From G965207345 sp965207345 (GTDB lineage: Bacteria; Pseudomonadota; Gammaproteobacteria; PS1; Pseudothioglobaceae), in assembly GCA_965207345.1 (NCBI GenBank), contig OZ242280.1, positions 372,001 to 436,000 on the forward strand: a stretch of DNA of 64,000 nt. Direction: 5' to 3'. Below, piece after piece: positions 1 to 11,102 of the stretch. The notes below the pieces were generated by a model, which was not told the origin of the DNA, did not search any database, and saw only the letters and a program-made list of their open reading frames with translations. A program made the position numbers and the translations under genes. The stretch's first letter is position 1, and every line of letters starts with the position of its first letter.

Positions 1-88
1 AGTGCAATTATCTCGTATCAACTAGAAGCAGAAAATTTTGAATCAATTCATAATCACTCAGCTTACGCATGTATCAAAAAAAACAAAG

Positions 89-1159
89 ATGTGTGATAAA
101 GATTTCGGCAAAAAGCATAATAATATCAGGATTAAAGGATCTCAAGCGCCGATACCACCGATAGAATTAATCCATCGTTATGCGCTTGATAAAGATAGCG
201 CACATCTTGTAAGTTCTACTAGAAAAATCATCAAAGATATTATTTATGGTTTAGATGGGCGTTTGATAGTCATTATTGGCCCTTGCTCCATTCACGAGCC
301 AAAAGCTGCCTTAGAATATGCCAGGCGCTTATGCGTATTAAAACGAAAACTAGCACAAGACCTATTGATTGTGATGCGCGTTTATTTTGAAAAACCGCGC
401 ACAACAGTTGGCTGGAAAGGTTTAATCTATGATCCAGATTTAGATGAAAGTTTTGATATGGACAAAGGTTTAAATATAGCGCGGCGTTTACTTCGTGATA
501 TTACAAGTTTAGGTATGCCAACTGCAATGGAATATTTAGATTTAATTACGCCGCAATATTTTTCAGATTTAATCACTTGGGGGGCAATTGGCGCACGCAC
601 GACTGAAAGCCAAACTCATCGTGAGCTTGCTTCAGGTTTATCATGTCCTGTTGGTTTTAAGAATGGCACGAGCGGTAATATTAATATTGCTATTGACGCG
701 GTTATTTCTGCTGCTTATCCGCACATGTTTTGGTCTATTAGCAAAAAGGGTAGATTAAAACGTTATCAGACCTTAGGCAATAAAAATTGCCATATTATTT
801 TGCGTGGTGGCACTAAAACAAATTACCACAAAGAAGATATTACACTGACTTGTCAAAAATTAAAAGAAGCTACGTTACCTGAGCGGCTGATGATTGATTG
901 TAGTCACGGCAATAGCCAAAAAGAATTTAAAAATCAACTGCATGTTGCAGATGATATAATAGCACAACTCAAAGTAGGCTCAAATAAAATCCTTGGTGTA
1001 ATGATAGAAAGTCATCTCAAAGAAGGCCGTCAGGACATTGCACCAATTGATAAACTAGAATACGGTAAAAGTATTACCGATAGTTGTCTAGGCTGGCAGG
1101 ATAGCGAAATTTTGCTTATAGAATTAGCAAAGGCGAATCGTGTGCGCCTAGAGCAATAA
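89..1159 (+). CDS. aroG: 3-deoxy-7-phosphoheptulonate (DAHP) synthase, type I (AroF/G/H class)
   Basis: Catalyses the first step of aromatic amino acid synthesis, joining phosphoenolpyruvate and erythrose 4-phosphate in the cytosol. The AroG signature blocks are all visible: [40 protein letters not shown] and CPVGFKNG. The metal ligands expected in this family can be assigned to the Cys of GPCS, the His of DCSHGN, the Glu of MIESHL and the Asp of ITDSC. The frame is open from a TTG at 38, but the ATG at 89 gives a 356-residue protein whose N-terminus matches the family length (about 350), so I chose it. Which of the three feedback classes (Phe, Tyr or Trp sensitive) it belongs to cannot be told by eye. 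It stands alone, upstream of gyrA. Confidence 0.93.
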   Translation: MCDKDFGKKHNNIRIKGSQAPIPPIELIHRYALDKDSAHLVSSTRKIIKDIIYGLDGRLIVIIGPCSIHEPKAALEYARRLCVLKRKLAQDLLIVMRVYFEKPRTTVGWKGLIYDPDLDESFDMDKGLNIARRLLRDITSLGMPTAMEYLDLITPQYFSDLITWGAIGARTTESQTHRELASGLSCPVGFKNGTSGNINIAIDAVISAAYPHMFWSISKKGRLKRYQTLGNKNCHIILRGGTKTNYHKEDITLTCQKLKEATLPERLMIDCSHGNSQKEFKNQLHVADDIIAQLKVGSNKILGVMIESHLKEGRQDIAPIDKLEYGKSITDSCLGWQDSEILLIELAKANRVRLEQ

Positions 1160-1291
1160 TATTTATTAGACTATTTTTTCAGTTTTATTACGCGGTATTT
1201 CTTTCGTACGTTCATTTTTTGCTACACTACGTTTTATGTTACAATTCTTGAAGGTTTTTTAATATATATTTTTCAAAATTTATAAACAATT

Positions 1292-3874
1292 ATGGATGAA
1301 AACAACGCATCACTTGAGACAAGATATTCTATGATTAGTATTGAAGATGAAATGCAAAAATCTTATCTTGACTACGCAATGAGCGTGATTATTGGTCGTG
1401 CTTTGCCTGATGTGCGTGATGGGTTAAAACCTGTACATCGGCGTGTTCTTTATGCAATGAGCGTTTTGAATAATGATCATAACAAGCCGTATAAAAAATC
1501 AGCTAGAATTGTCGGGGATGTGATTGGTAAATATCATCCACACGGTGATAGTGCGGTTTATGACACGATTGTACGTATGGCGCAAGTTTTTTCTATGCGT
1601 GATATTTTGATTGATGGTCAGGGGAATTTTGGTTCAATTGATGGAGATTCGGCTGCTGCAATGCGTTATACCGAAATTCGTATGAGTAAGCTTGCACACG
1701 AGCTACTTCATGATTTAAATAAAGACACAGTTGATTTTGTTGCGAATTATGATGAATCAGAGCACGAGCCATCCGTTTTACCGACACGCGTTCCGAATTT
1801 ACTTATTAACGGTTCATCAGGTATTGCAGTAGGAATGGCAACAAATATTCCAACGCACAATTTATCTGAGGTAATTGATGCTTGTTTAGCATTTATTCGT
1901 AATGAAAATATTAGCATAAGCGCCTTGCTTGAAATTTTACCAGGCCCTGATTTTCCAACTGCAGGCATTATCAATGGTACTTTAGGTATTAGGCAGGCCT
2001 ATGAAACAGGCCGGGGTAAAATTTATTTGCGTGCGTGCGCTCATGTTGAAAATGAGGGGCAAAGTATTATTGTTAGTGAATTACCATATCAGGTTAATAA
2101 AGCAAAACTCATTACTAAAATTGCAGAATTGGTCAAAGAAAAACGCATTGAAGGTATTAGCGCACTAAGAGATGAATCGGATAAAGAAGGTGTGCGCATT
2201 GTGATTGAAATTCGTCGTTCTGAAGTACCAGAAGTGGTTCTCAATAATCTTTATCGCTTGACAGAGATGCAAACTGTGTTTGGTATTAACATGGTAGTAA
2301 TTCACCAAAATAAACCACAGTTAATGACGCTTAAAGAAATTTTGCACGCATTTGTCGCTCATAGGAGAGAAATTGTAACAAGACGCAGTGTTTTTGAATT
2401 AAATAAGGCACGTGTGCGTACACATTTATTGGAGGGATTAAGCGTTGCACTAAGTAATATTGATGATGTTATCGCACTAATCAAAATAGCACCTAATCCA
2501 GCAAAAGCAAAAATTGCCTTAATGGCAAAAACTTGGCAGGGCAATATTATTAGAGAACTCATTGGTTTGCATGATATGCAAGATTTTAAACTTGAAAATT
2601 TATCCGAAGACTTTGGCTTAAAAGAAGGCGGGCAATATAATTTATCACCTGAGCAAGCACAGGCGATTCTTGATTTAAGATTACATCGTTTAACAGGCTT
2701 GGAAAAAAATAAAATTTTTGATGAATTTAATGAGTTGATTACGCAAATTAAGGATTTACTAGATATTCTGCGTAGTCCAGAACGTCTGATGCAGGTGATT
2801 GAATATGAACTAATTGAAATAAAGGAACATTTTAGTTCAAAGCGTTTAACTGAAATTTGGCAAGATAAGATTGATTTAACACTAGAAGACTTAATCGCAG
2901 AGGAAGAGCGTGTTGTTACTTTATCTCATAGTGGTTATGTCAAAGCGCAATCTTTAATAGATTATAGTGCTCAGCGTCGTGGCGGCAAAGGTAAGACTGC
3001 AACAAGAATGAAAGATGAAGATTTTATTAATCAATTATTTATCGTGAATTCTCATGACACGGTGCTTTGTTTTTCCAGTTTTGGTAAAGTTTATTGGCTA
3101 AAAGTGTATGAATTACCGATGGCATCGCGTAAAGCAAGGGGTAAGCCAATTGTCAATTTATTGCCTTTAGAAAATACGGAATCTAGTAAAGAAACTATTA
3201 CAACAATACTGCCTGTCAAAGCATATAGGGATGATGAATTTGTCTTTATGGCAACCAGTAATGGCACAGTGAAAAAAACAGTGCTTAGGCAGTTTTCGCG
3301 TCCTAGGGCGAATGGTATTATTGCACTTGAGCTAAAAAATAATGATACATTAATTGATGTTAAGCTAACTTCAGGCACACATGATATATTATTATTTTCT
3401 GCTTTTGGAAAATCTATTCGTTTTTCTGAGACAGATGTGCGTTCAGTTGGCAGAACAGCAATTGGTGTACGCGGTATTCGCTTAAAAAAAGATGATCGTA
3501 TAGTTTCGCTTATTGTAACTAATAATCAAAATACAATTCTTACTGCCACCGAATTTGGTTATGGTAAACGCACAAAGCTTAAAGAATATCGCTTACAGCA
3601 CCGTGGCGGATCTGGTATTATCTCTATTAAAACCTCAAGTCGTAACGGCAAAGTTGTGGGCGCAACCTCAGTGGCAGTTGAAGATGAAATTATTCTTATC
3701 ACAAATAATGCTGCAATGGTGCGCGCTAAAGTTTCTGAGGTTTCTGTGATTAAGCGCAACACGCAAGGTGTGCGTCTCATTGAAATTCCAAAAAAAGAGT
3801 TTTTAGTCAGTATTGCAAAAGTGATTGAAGCGGAAAATAATGCAGATAAAGCAAATGACAGTATTAATGAATAA
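1292..3874 (+). CDS. gyrA: DNA gyrase subunit A
   Basis: The breakage-reunion subunit of DNA gyrase, which introduces negative supercoils together with GyrB. The active-site tyrosine is Tyr126 in AAAMRYTE. The quinolone region reads [10 protein letters not shown], with Ser87 and Asp91 in the positions of E. coli Ser83 and Asp87, so it looks wild type. The GyrA box QRRGGKG at about 561-567 marks it as gyrase rather than ParC. The C-terminal part shows the repeated beta-pinwheel blades, and 860 residues is normal. A possible -10 (TACAAT, 1240-1245) lies 46 bp before the ATG, with no clear -35. The gene converges on lon, with only 52 bp between the stops. Confidence 0.97.
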   Translation: MDENNASLETRYSMISIEDEMQKSYLDYAMSVIIGRALPDVRDGLKPVHRRVLYAMSVLNNDHNKPYKKSARIVGDVIGKYHPHGDSAVYDTIVRMAQVFSMRDILIDGQGNFGSIDGDSAAAMRYTEIRMSKLAHELLHDLNKDTVDFVANYDESEHEPSVLPTRVPNLLINGSSGIAVGMATNIPTHNLSEVIDACLAFIRNENISISALLEILPGPDFPTAGIINGTLGIRQAYETGRGKIYLRACAHVENEGQSIIVSELPYQVNKAKLITKIAELVKEKRIEGISALRDESDKEGVRIVIEIRRSEVPEVVLNNLYRLTEMQTVFGINMVVIHQNKPQLMTLKEILHAFVAHRREIVTRRSVFELNKARVRTHLLEGLSVALSNIDDVIALIKIAPNPAKAKIALMAKTWQGNIIRELIGLHDMQDFKLENLSEDFGLKEGGQYNLSPEQAQAILDLRLHRLTGLEKNKIFDEFNELITQIKDLLDILRSPERLMQVIEYELIEIKEHFSSKRLTEIWQDKIDLTLEDLIAEEERVVTLSHSGYVKAQSLIDYSAQRRGGKGKTATRMKDEDFINQLFIVNSHDTVLCFSSFGKVYWLKVYELPMASRKARGKPIVNLLPLENTESSKETITTILPVKAYRDDEFVFMATSNGTVKKTVLRQFSRPRANGIIALELKNNDTLIDVKLTSGTHDILLFSAFGKSIRFSETDVRSVGRTAIGVRGIRLKKDDRIVSLIVTNNQNTILTATEFGYGKRTKLKEYRLQHRGGSGIISIKTSSRNGKVVGATSVAVEDEIILITNNAAMVRAKVSEVSVIKRNTQGVRLIEIPKKEFLVSIAKVIEAENNADKANDSINE

Positions 3875-3926
3875 TCATTGTTACATCTAAAACATTTTTC
3901 AAATTAGTTGCCGACAAAATATTCAT

Positions 3927-6305
3927 TCAATACGAGGTTGGTGTAGATGATTTTTTACTTTCAAGCGCATAATTAAAAACCTCATCAATCCACTGCACTT
4001 TGATAATTTCTAATTTATTTTTAATTTTATCAGGCACTTCAGATAATTCACGCTCATTTTCCTTGGGGATAAGCACTTTTTTAATACCACCTCTGAGTGC
4101 TGCGAGTAATTTTTCTTTTAAGCCTCCAATTGGCGTTATTTCACCTCTTAAAGTAATTTCACCAGTCATGGCAATAGAAGCATTGACTTTTTGATTAGTT
4201 AGGGCTGAAGCGATAGCAGTGCAAATTGCAACACCAGCACTCGGTCCATCTTTTGGTGTTGCGCCATCGGGCAGGTGGACGTGAATATCAAATTTATGAT
4301 AGAACTCTTCATCAATACTAAGTATTTTTGTGCGCGCACGAATAACTGCCATAGCTGCCTGTATCGATTCCTGCATTATATCACCTAAACGCCCAGTATA
4401 ATTTAATTTGCCTTTGCCCTTGTTAGCAATCGCTTCAATAGTGAGTAAATCGCCACCAACCTGCGTCCAAGCAAGCCCTGTTACTTCGCCTACTCTGTTT
4501 TTATCATCTGCCATGCCAAAACGATATTTACGCACACCTAAGTAAGTACTGATTTTTTTATCAGTTATAACAGTTTTTTTTTCTATTTTAATTGCTTTAT
4601 TTTCCTGAAGGAGGATGTTCTTTACAACTTTGCGACAAATATTAGAAATTTCACGTGTTAGATGGCGCACACCAGATTCTGAAGTATAGTAGCGAATAAT
4701 TTCTAAAATAGCTTTATCTTTGAATTCAATCTCTGATTTTTTAAGTCCGTTATTTTTCATTTCTTTCGCCATAAGGTGACGTTTAGCAATTTCTAATTTT
4801 TCATCTTCGGTATAGCCTGAAAGGCGAATTACCTCCATTCTATCCAGAAGTGGTTCAGAAATATTTGTTGAATTTGCTGTAGTAACAAACATTATTTGTG
4901 ATAAATCATAATCTACTTCCAAGTAATGATCATTAAAGGTATGATTTTGCTCAGGGTCTAGCACTTCAAGCAAGGCTGAAGTTGGATCGCCACGAAAATC
5001 TATACCCATCTTATCAATTTCATCTAACAAAAAGAGCGGATTTTTAACTTTTACCTTTTGCATTTTTTGCACAATTGTCCCCGGCATTGCGCCGATATAA
5101 GTACGCCTGTGTCCCCTGATTTCCGCCTCATCTCTAACACCACCAAGCGCCATGCGTATGAATTTACGATTAACCGCCCTAGCGATTGATTCTCCTAGCG
5201 ATGTTTTACCAACACCAGGAGGGCCTACTAAACACAAAATATTGGCTTTGTCAGTATTTACTCTATTTTGCACCGCTAAATATTCTAGGATGCGTTCTTT
5301 AACTTTATCTAAGCCATAGTGATCATTATCCAACACCACTTGTGCATTTTTTAAATTTTTGTTAATTTTTGTTTTTTTATACCAAGGCACTTCGCATAAA
5401 TTGTCCAAATAGGTGCGAATCACTGCAGCATCAGATGATTGAGATGACATCCTTCTTAGTTTAGCTAGCTCAGATGTTGCCTTAGTTTTTACTTCCTTAG
5501 GTAATTTTGCTTTTTTAATCTTGGACTCGAATTCTTCGATTTCGTTTTCTTCATCATTATGTCCAAGTTCTTTTTGTATGGATTTCATTTGCTCATTCAA
5601 ATAATAATCACGCTGATTAGTCTCCATTTGTTTACGGATACGATTATGGATTTTTTGTTCAATATTTAATACATCAATTTCTACCATCAGTGTGCTTAAC
5701 ACTTTTTCCAGACGATCAAGCGCATTTTTATTCTCTAGTAATTTTTGTTTCTCATCAAGTTTTAGCGAAATATGTGAGATAATCACATCGCTGATGCGCT
5801 CAACATCAGTGCTAGTGTTGAGTGTTTGTAAAATTTCCTCTGGAATTTTTTTATTAAGTTTAGTATATTTTTCAAATGCTTCTAAAGTTAGGCGCATGGT
5901 CGCTGCTAGTTTCTTGGTATTCATTTTTCTGGAGCCAAGCGTTTCAAATTGAACTAGATAAAAATCTTTGGATGGTAAATAATTTTTAATTTTCACACGC
6001 TGAACACCTTCTACTAAAACTTTAATCGTATTATCAGGTAGTTTAAGCATTTGTAAAACAACAGCCATAGTGCCAACTTGATATAAATCACTTTGGCTAG
6101 GATTATTCACCGCTTCCTTTTTCTGCGTTACCAGCAAAATATGCTTGTTGCCAGACATTGCCGCAGTAACCGCATTCACTGATTGCTCACGACCAATAAA
6201 AAGCGGAATAACAGTATGTGGAAAAACCACAATATCACGAAGAGGCAACAGTGGAATAGCCTGGTCTTCTAGATTTATTATGTCAGTGTTGTTGATTGTT
6301 CCCAT
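3927..6305 (-). CDS. lon: ATP-dependent protease Lon
   Basis: Cytosolic AAA+ serine protease that degrades misfolded and regulatory proteins. The order is typical: N-terminal LON substrate domain (LPLLPLRDIVVFPH near residue 18), coiled-coil middle, Walker A GPPGVGKTS near 360, Walker B LFLLDEIDKM, then the protease domain with catalytic Ser in KDGPSAG near 688 and the Lys of GGLKEKLLAA near 730. The 792 residues match the family. The start overlaps the 3' end of hflX by 28 bp, so its ribosome binding site lies inside hflX and no strong Shine-Dalgarno is visible. It is the last gene of the tig-clpP-clpX-hflX-lon run. In many gammaproteobacteria lon directly follows clpX; here hflX sits between them. 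Confidence 0.97.
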   Translation of the reverse strand: MGTINNTDIINLEDQAIPLLPLRDIVVFPHTVIPLFIGREQSVNAVTAAMSGNKHILLVTQKKEAVNNPSQSDLYQVGTMAVVLQMLKLPDNTIKVLVEGVQRVKIKNYLPSKDFYLVQFETLGSRKMNTKKLAATMRLTLEAFEKYTKLNKKIPEEILQTLNTSTDVERISDVIISHISLKLDEKQKLLENKNALDRLEKVLSTLMVEIDVLNIEQKIHNRIRKQMETNQRDYYLNEQMKSIQKELGHNDEENEIEEFESKIKKAKLPKEVKTKATSELAKLRRMSSQSSDAAVIRTYLDNLCEVPWYKKTKINKNLKNAQVVLDNDHYGLDKVKERILEYLAVQNRVNTDKANILCLVGPPGVGKTSLGESIARAVNRKFIRMALGGVRDEAEIRGHRRTYIGAMPGTIVQKMQKVKVKNPLFLLDEIDKMGIDFRGDPTSALLEVLDPEQNHTFNDHYLEVDYDLSQIMFVTTANSTNISEPLLDRMEVIRLSGYTEDEKLEIAKRHLMAKEMKNNGLKKSEIEFKDKAILEIIRYYTSESGVRHLTREISNICRKVVKNILLQENKAIKIEKKTVITDKKISTYLGVRKYRFGMADDKNRVGEVTGLAWTQVGGDLLTIEAIANKGKGKLNYTGRLGDIMQESIQAAMAVIRARTKILSIDEEFYHKFDIHVHLPDGATPKDGPSAGVAICTAIASALTNQKVNASIAMTGEITLRGEITPIGGLKEKLLAALRGGIKKVLIPKENERELSEVPDKIKNKLEIIKVQWIDEVFNYALESKKSSTPTSY

Positions 6306-7585
6306 AATAAATGGATGCCTTTGTGTAGTAATAATTTATTTAGGTATTGTCTTGTTACACTAATTTCAAGTATCCACTCACCAAATTTATTAACCTTTTC
6401 TTGATTGACAAAACCAGTTTTATAAATTTCACTACGAATATTAGCATTTTTTGTCCCCAGTTTAATACTAGCTTTAGTCATAAAACCACTTAAATTTTGC
6501 GATAATGCTTCGTGTAATAAATCAATGCCTGCACCAGTTTTAGCAGATAACCAGATCTTATGCATATGACCAGCATAATTAGTATACACTTTAGGTTTAG
6601 AAGATGACAGTCTATCAATTTTATTCATCAGTAAAATACTTGGCACATGGTGCGCGTTCATTTCCGATAGGACGCTTTCAACTTGGCTAATCTTTTGTGT
6701 TGAAGAGGTATCAGAGATATCAATAATATGTAGCAATAAGTCAGCTTTTATGGTTTCTTGCAGAGTTGATTTGAATGCCTCTATTAGGTTATAAGGCAAA
6801 TCTTCTATAAAGCCAACAGTATCAACTATTATAATTTCGCCCAAAGCAGGCAACATCATTTTTCTAAGCGTGGTATCTAGCGTGGCAAATAACTTATCAT
6901 CGGTATAAACATTTGTATTGGCTAATCGATTAAACAGTGTTGATTTGCCAGCGTTGGTATAACCAACCAGTGCAACAATAGGTATTTTATTTTTAGTGCG
7001 TAACCTACGTGCTAAGCTACGTTGCATATCCACTTTTTTAAGCCTTCTTTTTAAATGTATAATACGTTTTTGAATAAGACGTCTATCTACTTCTAGTTGT
7101 GTTTCACCAGGGCCTCTAAGTCCAATACCGCCCTTTTGCCGTTCAAGATGCGTCCAACCTTTAATCAATCGTGTCAACATACGGTTTAATTGCGCTAATT
7201 CAACCTGTAATTTACCCTCAAAGGAATGCGCTCTTAATGCAAAAATATCTAATATTAAGCCTGTTCTATCCAGAACGCGACAGCCAAATGATTTTTCTAA
7301 ATTTCTCTGTTGTGAGGGTGATAATGTTTGCGAGCAAATAACCACTTCAACACTATCTTTAGAAACCAGTTTCCCAATTTCTGCAACTTTACCACGTCCT
7401 ATAAAAAAATGTGCATTTGGCTTATCTTTGTAAATTAAAATCTCATGTATTACACATGTGCCACTTGATTTTGCAAGCTCTAAAAACTCGCTTTTAGAAT
7501 AATTATCCTGATGTGCTAACTGAACATAAAGAAGTAAAACCCGTTCACCTAAACCAACGCTTTGTTTTGATTTTTCAAATAACAC
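6278..7585 (-). CDS. hflX: GTPase HflX, ribosome rescue/splitting factor
   Basis: HflX binds the 50S subunit and, in E. coli, splits stalled ribosomes after heat shock. The N-terminal HflX domain includes HFFIGRGKVAEI. The glycine-rich linker LRGPGETQLEVDRR is followed by the G domain: G1 GYTNAGKST near 210, G3 DTVGF, G4 MNKID and G5 SAKTG. Length (435) is normal. Hfq, the usual neighbour of hflX, is not next to it. Here the gene lies between clpX and lon and shares 28 bp with lon, which suggests co-expression with the proteases. Upstream, 7586-7721 is a 136 bp noncoding gap to clpX with nothing recognisable in it. Confidence 0.95.
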   Translation of the reverse strand: MLFEKSKQSVGLGERVLLLYVQLAHQDNYSKSEFLELAKSSGTCVIHEILIYKDKPNAHFFIGRGKVAEIGKLVSKDSVEVVICSQTLSPSQQRNLEKSFGCRVLDRTGLILDIFALRAHSFEGKLQVELAQLNRMLTRLIKGWTHLERQKGGIGLRGPGETQLEVDRRLIQKRIIHLKRRLKKVDMQRSLARRLRTKNKIPIVALVGYTNAGKSTLFNRLANTNVYTDDKLFATLDTTLRKMMLPALGEIIIVDTVGFIEDLPYNLIEAFKSTLQETIKADLLLHIIDISDTSSTQKISQVESVLSEMNAHHVPSILLMNKIDRLSSSKPKVYTNYAGHMHKIWLSAKTGAGIDLLHEALSQNLSGFMTKASIKLGTKNANIRSEIYKTGFVNQEKVNKFGEWILEISVTRQYLNKLLLHKGIHLLWEQSTTLT

Positions 7586-7721
7586 GAACCTAAATATTTA
7601 TATCTAAATGTTTATGATGCAAAAAAATTACCCAACGCACTTAACGCGAAAACCAAAGAATCAGACACGAAAACTAGCGCTACGAACAAACAGGGCTCAA
7701 TAAACTCTTATTAAATAATAA

Positions 7722-8975
7722 TTATCCTGCTTTTGTGGCCTTATTCTTCTTAATAAGTAGAGGTTTTGCACCATTTTCAATAACTGATTTATCAATGATA
7801 ACTTTGGCTATTTCTTCTTTCAGCGTGGGAATATTATACATTGTGTCAAGTAGTATATGTTCTAAAATTGAGCGTAAGCCACGCGCACCTGTTTTACGCT
7901 TGACAGCAAGTTTAGCAATCGCAGATAGTGCTGAGTGTTTGAATTCTAGCTTGACGTTTTCCATTGCAAAAAATACTTGAAACTGCTTTATAACCGCATT
8001 TTTAGGTTTTGTCAAAATCTCAATGAGTGTTTTTTCATCCAGTTCATCAAGCGAAGTATGCACAGATAATCTACCAATTAATTCCGGAATCAAGCCATAA
8101 CGTACTAAGTCATCAGGCTCAATAAGTGCGAATAATTCAGAAATTGATGTTTTATCAGAAGTTTTAACAGCTGCAGAAAAGCCAATACTGTGCGGATATT
8201 CAACACGCTTTTCAATAATTTTATTTAAGCCGTCAAAGGCGCCACCGCAAATAAATAAAATATTTGTCGTATCTACATCAATGGTTTCCTGATGTGGATG
8301 TTTACGCCCGCCCTGTGGCGGTACAGAAGTAACTGTGCCTTCAATAATTTTAAGCAACGCTTGTTGCACACCTTCGCCAGAAACATCACGTGTTATAGAT
8401 GGGCTATCTGATCTCCTAGAGATTTTATCAATTTCATCTATAAAAACAATACCTCGTTCTGCTTTACTGCGATCAAATTTACATTTTGCTAATAAGCCTT
8501 TAATTACATTTTCAACATCATCACCGACATAACCTGCCTCAGTTAGCGTTGTTGCATCAGCAATTGCAAAGGGCACATCTAGTACGCGCGCCAGAGTTTT
8601 AGCCAACAAAGTTTTTCCAGAACCAGTTGGACCTATGAGTAAAATGTTACTTTTATCTAATTCAACCTCATCTCCTTTATCTGCGCTTCTTAAACGCTTA
8701 TAGTGATTATATACAGCAACTGATAGGATTTTTTTTGCCCGATCTTGCCCGATAACAAATTCATCTAAGAATCTATGTAGCTCCTTAGGCGTGTAAAAGT
8801 GCTGGTTCAGAGAAATCCTTTGTTTCTTATCCGTTTCTTCAAATAGCATGACACAATCACCAATACAACTTCTACAAATACTCACGCTAGGTCCTTCTAC
8901 TAATTTTCCAACATCTGATTTATTTTTACCGCAAAAAGAACAACACTGATTGCCGGTTTTCGTGTTACTAATCAT
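7722..8975 (-). CDS. clpX: ATP-dependent Clp protease, ATP-binding unfoldase ClpX
   Basis: Hexameric AAA+ unfoldase that feeds substrates to ClpP. The N-terminal zinc-binding domain has Cys12, Cys15, Cys34 and Cys37 in the CxxC...CxxC pattern. Walker A GPTGSGKT is at 115-122, Walker B is [10 protein letters not shown], and the pore-loop region GYVGDDVE follows. The IGF loop that docks onto ClpP is present (HSIGFSAAV). The 417 residues are normal. It is 9 bp downstream of clpP on the same strand and almost certainly in one transcript with it. Confidence 0.97.
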   Translation of the reverse strand: MISNTKTGNQCCSFCGKNKSDVGKLVEGPSVSICRSCIGDCVMLFEETDKKQRISLNQHFYTPKELHRFLDEFVIGQDRAKKILSVAVYNHYKRLRSADKGDEVELDKSNILLIGPTGSGKTLLAKTLARVLDVPFAIADATTLTEAGYVGDDVENVIKGLLAKCKFDRSKAERGIVFIDEIDKISRRSDSPSITRDVSGEGVQQALLKIIEGTVTSVPPQGGRKHPHQETIDVDTTNILFICGGAFDGLNKIIEKRVEYPHSIGFSAAVKTSDKTSISELFALIEPDDLVRYGLIPELIGRLSVHTSLDELDEKTLIEILTKPKNAVIKQFQVFFAMENVKLEFKHSALSAIAKLAVKRKTGARGLRSILEHILLDTMYNIPTLKEEIAKVIIDKSVIENGAKPLLIKKNKATKAG

Positions 8976-8984
8976 AATTTTCCC

Positions 8985-9584
8985 TCATCTCTTACTGATA
9001 ACCTTATCAATTAAGCCATACGAAACTGCTGTATCTGGAGGCATAAAATTATCCCTATCCGTATCTTTTTCAATGCGTTTAATTGTCTGTCCAGTATGTT
9101 TTTTTAAAATATTATTAAGTTTCGCTCTAATACGCAAAATTTCTTGCGCTTGAATGTCAACATCGCTTGCTTGTCCACTAAATCCACCTAGAGGCTGGTG
9201 AATCATAATCCTTGAGTTAGGAAGTGCAAAACGCTTGCCTTTTGCACCTGCTGCAAGTAATAACGCACCCATACTCGCTGCCTGTCCAATGCAGAGAGTT
9301 GAGACTCTTGGTTTAATAAACTGCATAGTATCATAAATTGCCAACCCTCCTGAGACTATGCCACCTGGGGAATTAATGTAAAGGTGGATATCTTTGTCTG
9401 GATTTTCAGATTCCAAGAATAATAATTGTGCTACAACAACATTTGCCATGTGCTCTTCTACAGAGCCAACAATAAATATAACACGTTCTTTCAGTAATCT
9501 AGAATATATATCATAGGCTCTCTCGCCACGGGCAGATTGTTCAATAACTATTGGGATTTGATTGAGACCTGTAATATTACTCAC
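8985..9584 (-). CDS. clpP: ATP-dependent Clp protease proteolytic subunit ClpP
   Basis: Serine protease that forms the two-ring chamber degrading proteins delivered by ClpX or ClpA. The frame is open back to 9641, but I chose the GTG at 9584: it has AAGGA about 10 bases upstream, and the resulting 199-residue protein starts just before the conserved [21 protein letters not shown] block. In that numbering the triad is Ser104 (GQAASMGA), His129 (MIHQPLGG) and Asp174 ([10 protein letters not shown]). It lies between tig and clpX in the usual order. The extra 19 residues of the longer frame are hydrophobic and not part of the family. Confidence 0.95.
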   Translation of the reverse strand: MSNITGLNQIPIVIEQSARGERAYDIYSRLLKERVIFIVGSVEEHMANVVVAQLLFLESENPDKDIHLYINSPGGIVSGGLAIYDTMQFIKPRVSTLCIGQAASMGALLLAAGAKGKRFALPNSRIMIHQPLGGFSGQASDVDIQAQEILRIRAKLNNILKKHTGQTIKRIEKDTDRDNFMPPDTAVSYGLIDKVISKR

Positions 9585-9658
9585 TGAAATATATTCCTTA
9601 ATACTATAAAAAACTAAAATTATAAAACTTAAAAAATCCAAAAAGAATACACATTATA

Positions 9659-10942
9659 TCACGCTTTAACCACGTCATTAAATGGCATTTTAATATGATT
9701 AACTTTAGCATATTTTACGATATAGGTTATGATTTCTTCTTCTAGAAGTAGCGCAGAAATGTCTGAGCGTTTTTCCTGATTTTGATAGAGCTCATCAAAC
9801 ATTGTATCAGCTTGCTTTCCATAGGCAGATGAGATAGCGCGTATTTTTTCTTTTATCTGTTCATCAGAAACTTTTAATTTATAATCAACAATAATTTTTG
9901 CGAGCAATAATCCAAGATGAACCCGCTTTTTTACTTCAGCTTGCATGTTTTCGCCAATATCTTTGTTGTGTATGGCATCTGTTTTAAGGTTTTGATGATT
10001 AGCTAGGCGCTTTGTTTCTGCTTCAATACTTGTTTTCGGTAGCGTAATTGGATTAGCTTTTATGAGTTTAGAAAAAACTACCTCTTTATTTTTGGAATTT
10101 AAGCGTGTATTTGCCTCTTCTATCATATGTTGCTTGATATTAACAGTTAACTCAGCTAAATTTTTAGAACCTAATTTTTGGGCAAATTCATCAGTTAACT
10201 CAGGTAAATTTCCTGGCATAAGCACTTGGTTAATATGTACCTTAAATTGAACAGTTTTTTTTGCTAAATGTCTGGCGGGATAATGTTCTGGAAAAGTGAT
10301 GTTTAACGTGAAAGTATCACCCAATTTTTTACCAATTAAGCCCTCTTCAAAATCTGGAACCATTTGCTTACTGCCAAGCAATAATTCATAATTTTTCGCT
10401 TCACCGCCTTTAAAAGCTTGTCCTTCAATGCTACCAAAAAAATCTAAATTAATTTTATCTCCAAGCTTGGATATCCTATCAGTAGCACTATACTTAATAT
10501 GTTTTTGCTGTAAACTACCAAGCGCTTTATTTATATTTTCTGGTGTGATTTCGCAACTAAGATAATCAAACTCGAGCTCAGATAGTGGTTTTAAAATAAT
10601 TTCTGGGTTAATTTCAAAACGCACTTTAAAACGGAACACATCATTTTGACTAAAATCTAGAGAAACAATATCAGGTGTTGCTACAGGATGCGCATTTTCT
10701 TTGACAAATATTTTAGGTAGAAAATCACCAATTATTGTATTAGCAGTTTCATATCTAATATTTTTTCCAAATCTATTTTTGATAATACCTGTTGGCACCT
10801 TTCCTTTTCTAAAACCATTAATATGCGCCTCTTTTGCTAGTTTTTTTATTTTTTTGTCTACCTCAGTATGGAATATATCAATAGGTAACTCTACTTTGAT
10901 TTCTCTTAATAATTCTCCTAAATTTTCCATTGAAGTTTTCAT
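9659..10942 (-). CDS. tig: Trigger factor, ribosome-associated chaperone and prolyl isomerase
   Basis: Binds near the peptide exit tunnel and shields nascent chains. The ribosome-docking signature GFRKGKVP is present near residue 44. A PPIase (FKBP-like) domain follows at about 150-245 (KINLDFFGSIEGQAFKGGEA, FEEGLIGKKLGD), then the helical substrate-cradling C-terminal domain. The 427 residues match the family (432 in E. coli). The start MKTSMEN aligns with the normal N-terminus even though no clear Shine-Dalgarno is seen; an internal ATG at 10930 is the alternative. It heads the tig-clpP-clpX run. The 160 bp upstream (10943-11102) is AT-rich with nothing recognised. Confidence 0.96.
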   Translation of the reverse strand: MKTSMENLGELLREIKVELPIDIFHTEVDKKIKKLAKEAHINGFRKGKVPTGIIKNRFGKNIRYETANTIIGDFLPKIFVKENAHPVATPDIVSLDFSQNDVFRFKVRFEINPEIILKPLSELEFDYLSCEITPENINKALGSLQQKHIKYSATDRISKLGDKINLDFFGSIEGQAFKGGEAKNYELLLGSKQMVPDFEEGLIGKKLGDTFTLNITFPEHYPARHLAKKTVQFKVHINQVLMPGNLPELTDEFAQKLGSKNLAELTVNIKQHMIEEANTRLNSKNKEVVFSKLIKANPITLPKTSIEAETKRLANHQNLKTDAIHNKDIGENMQAEVKKRVHLGLLLAKIIVDYKLKVSDEQIKEKIRAISSAYGKQADTMFDELYQNQEKRSDISALLLEEEIITYIVKYAKVNHIKMPFNDVVKA

Positions 10943-11102
10943 ATAATGATTTTTATAAAAATATTAGTAAGTACATAAAATTATTATTAATGTTAATTTA
11001 AACAAGTTGTATTTAAGTAAATATGAAATATTTTTTGAATTTACATTTTTAACTAGCTTGTTTCATGCAACTTATTTTAGTGCTGATAAAATATCAAGCA
11101 TG

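Noticed and set aside
3555..3780. Frames inside and opposite gyrA
   Set aside because: They are shadows of gyrA; similar antisense frames in lon, infB, ftsK and others were left out for the same reason.
6278..6305. hflX/lon overlap as a sign of frameshift
   Set aside because: Both proteins are full length with normal ends, so this is an ordinary overlap.
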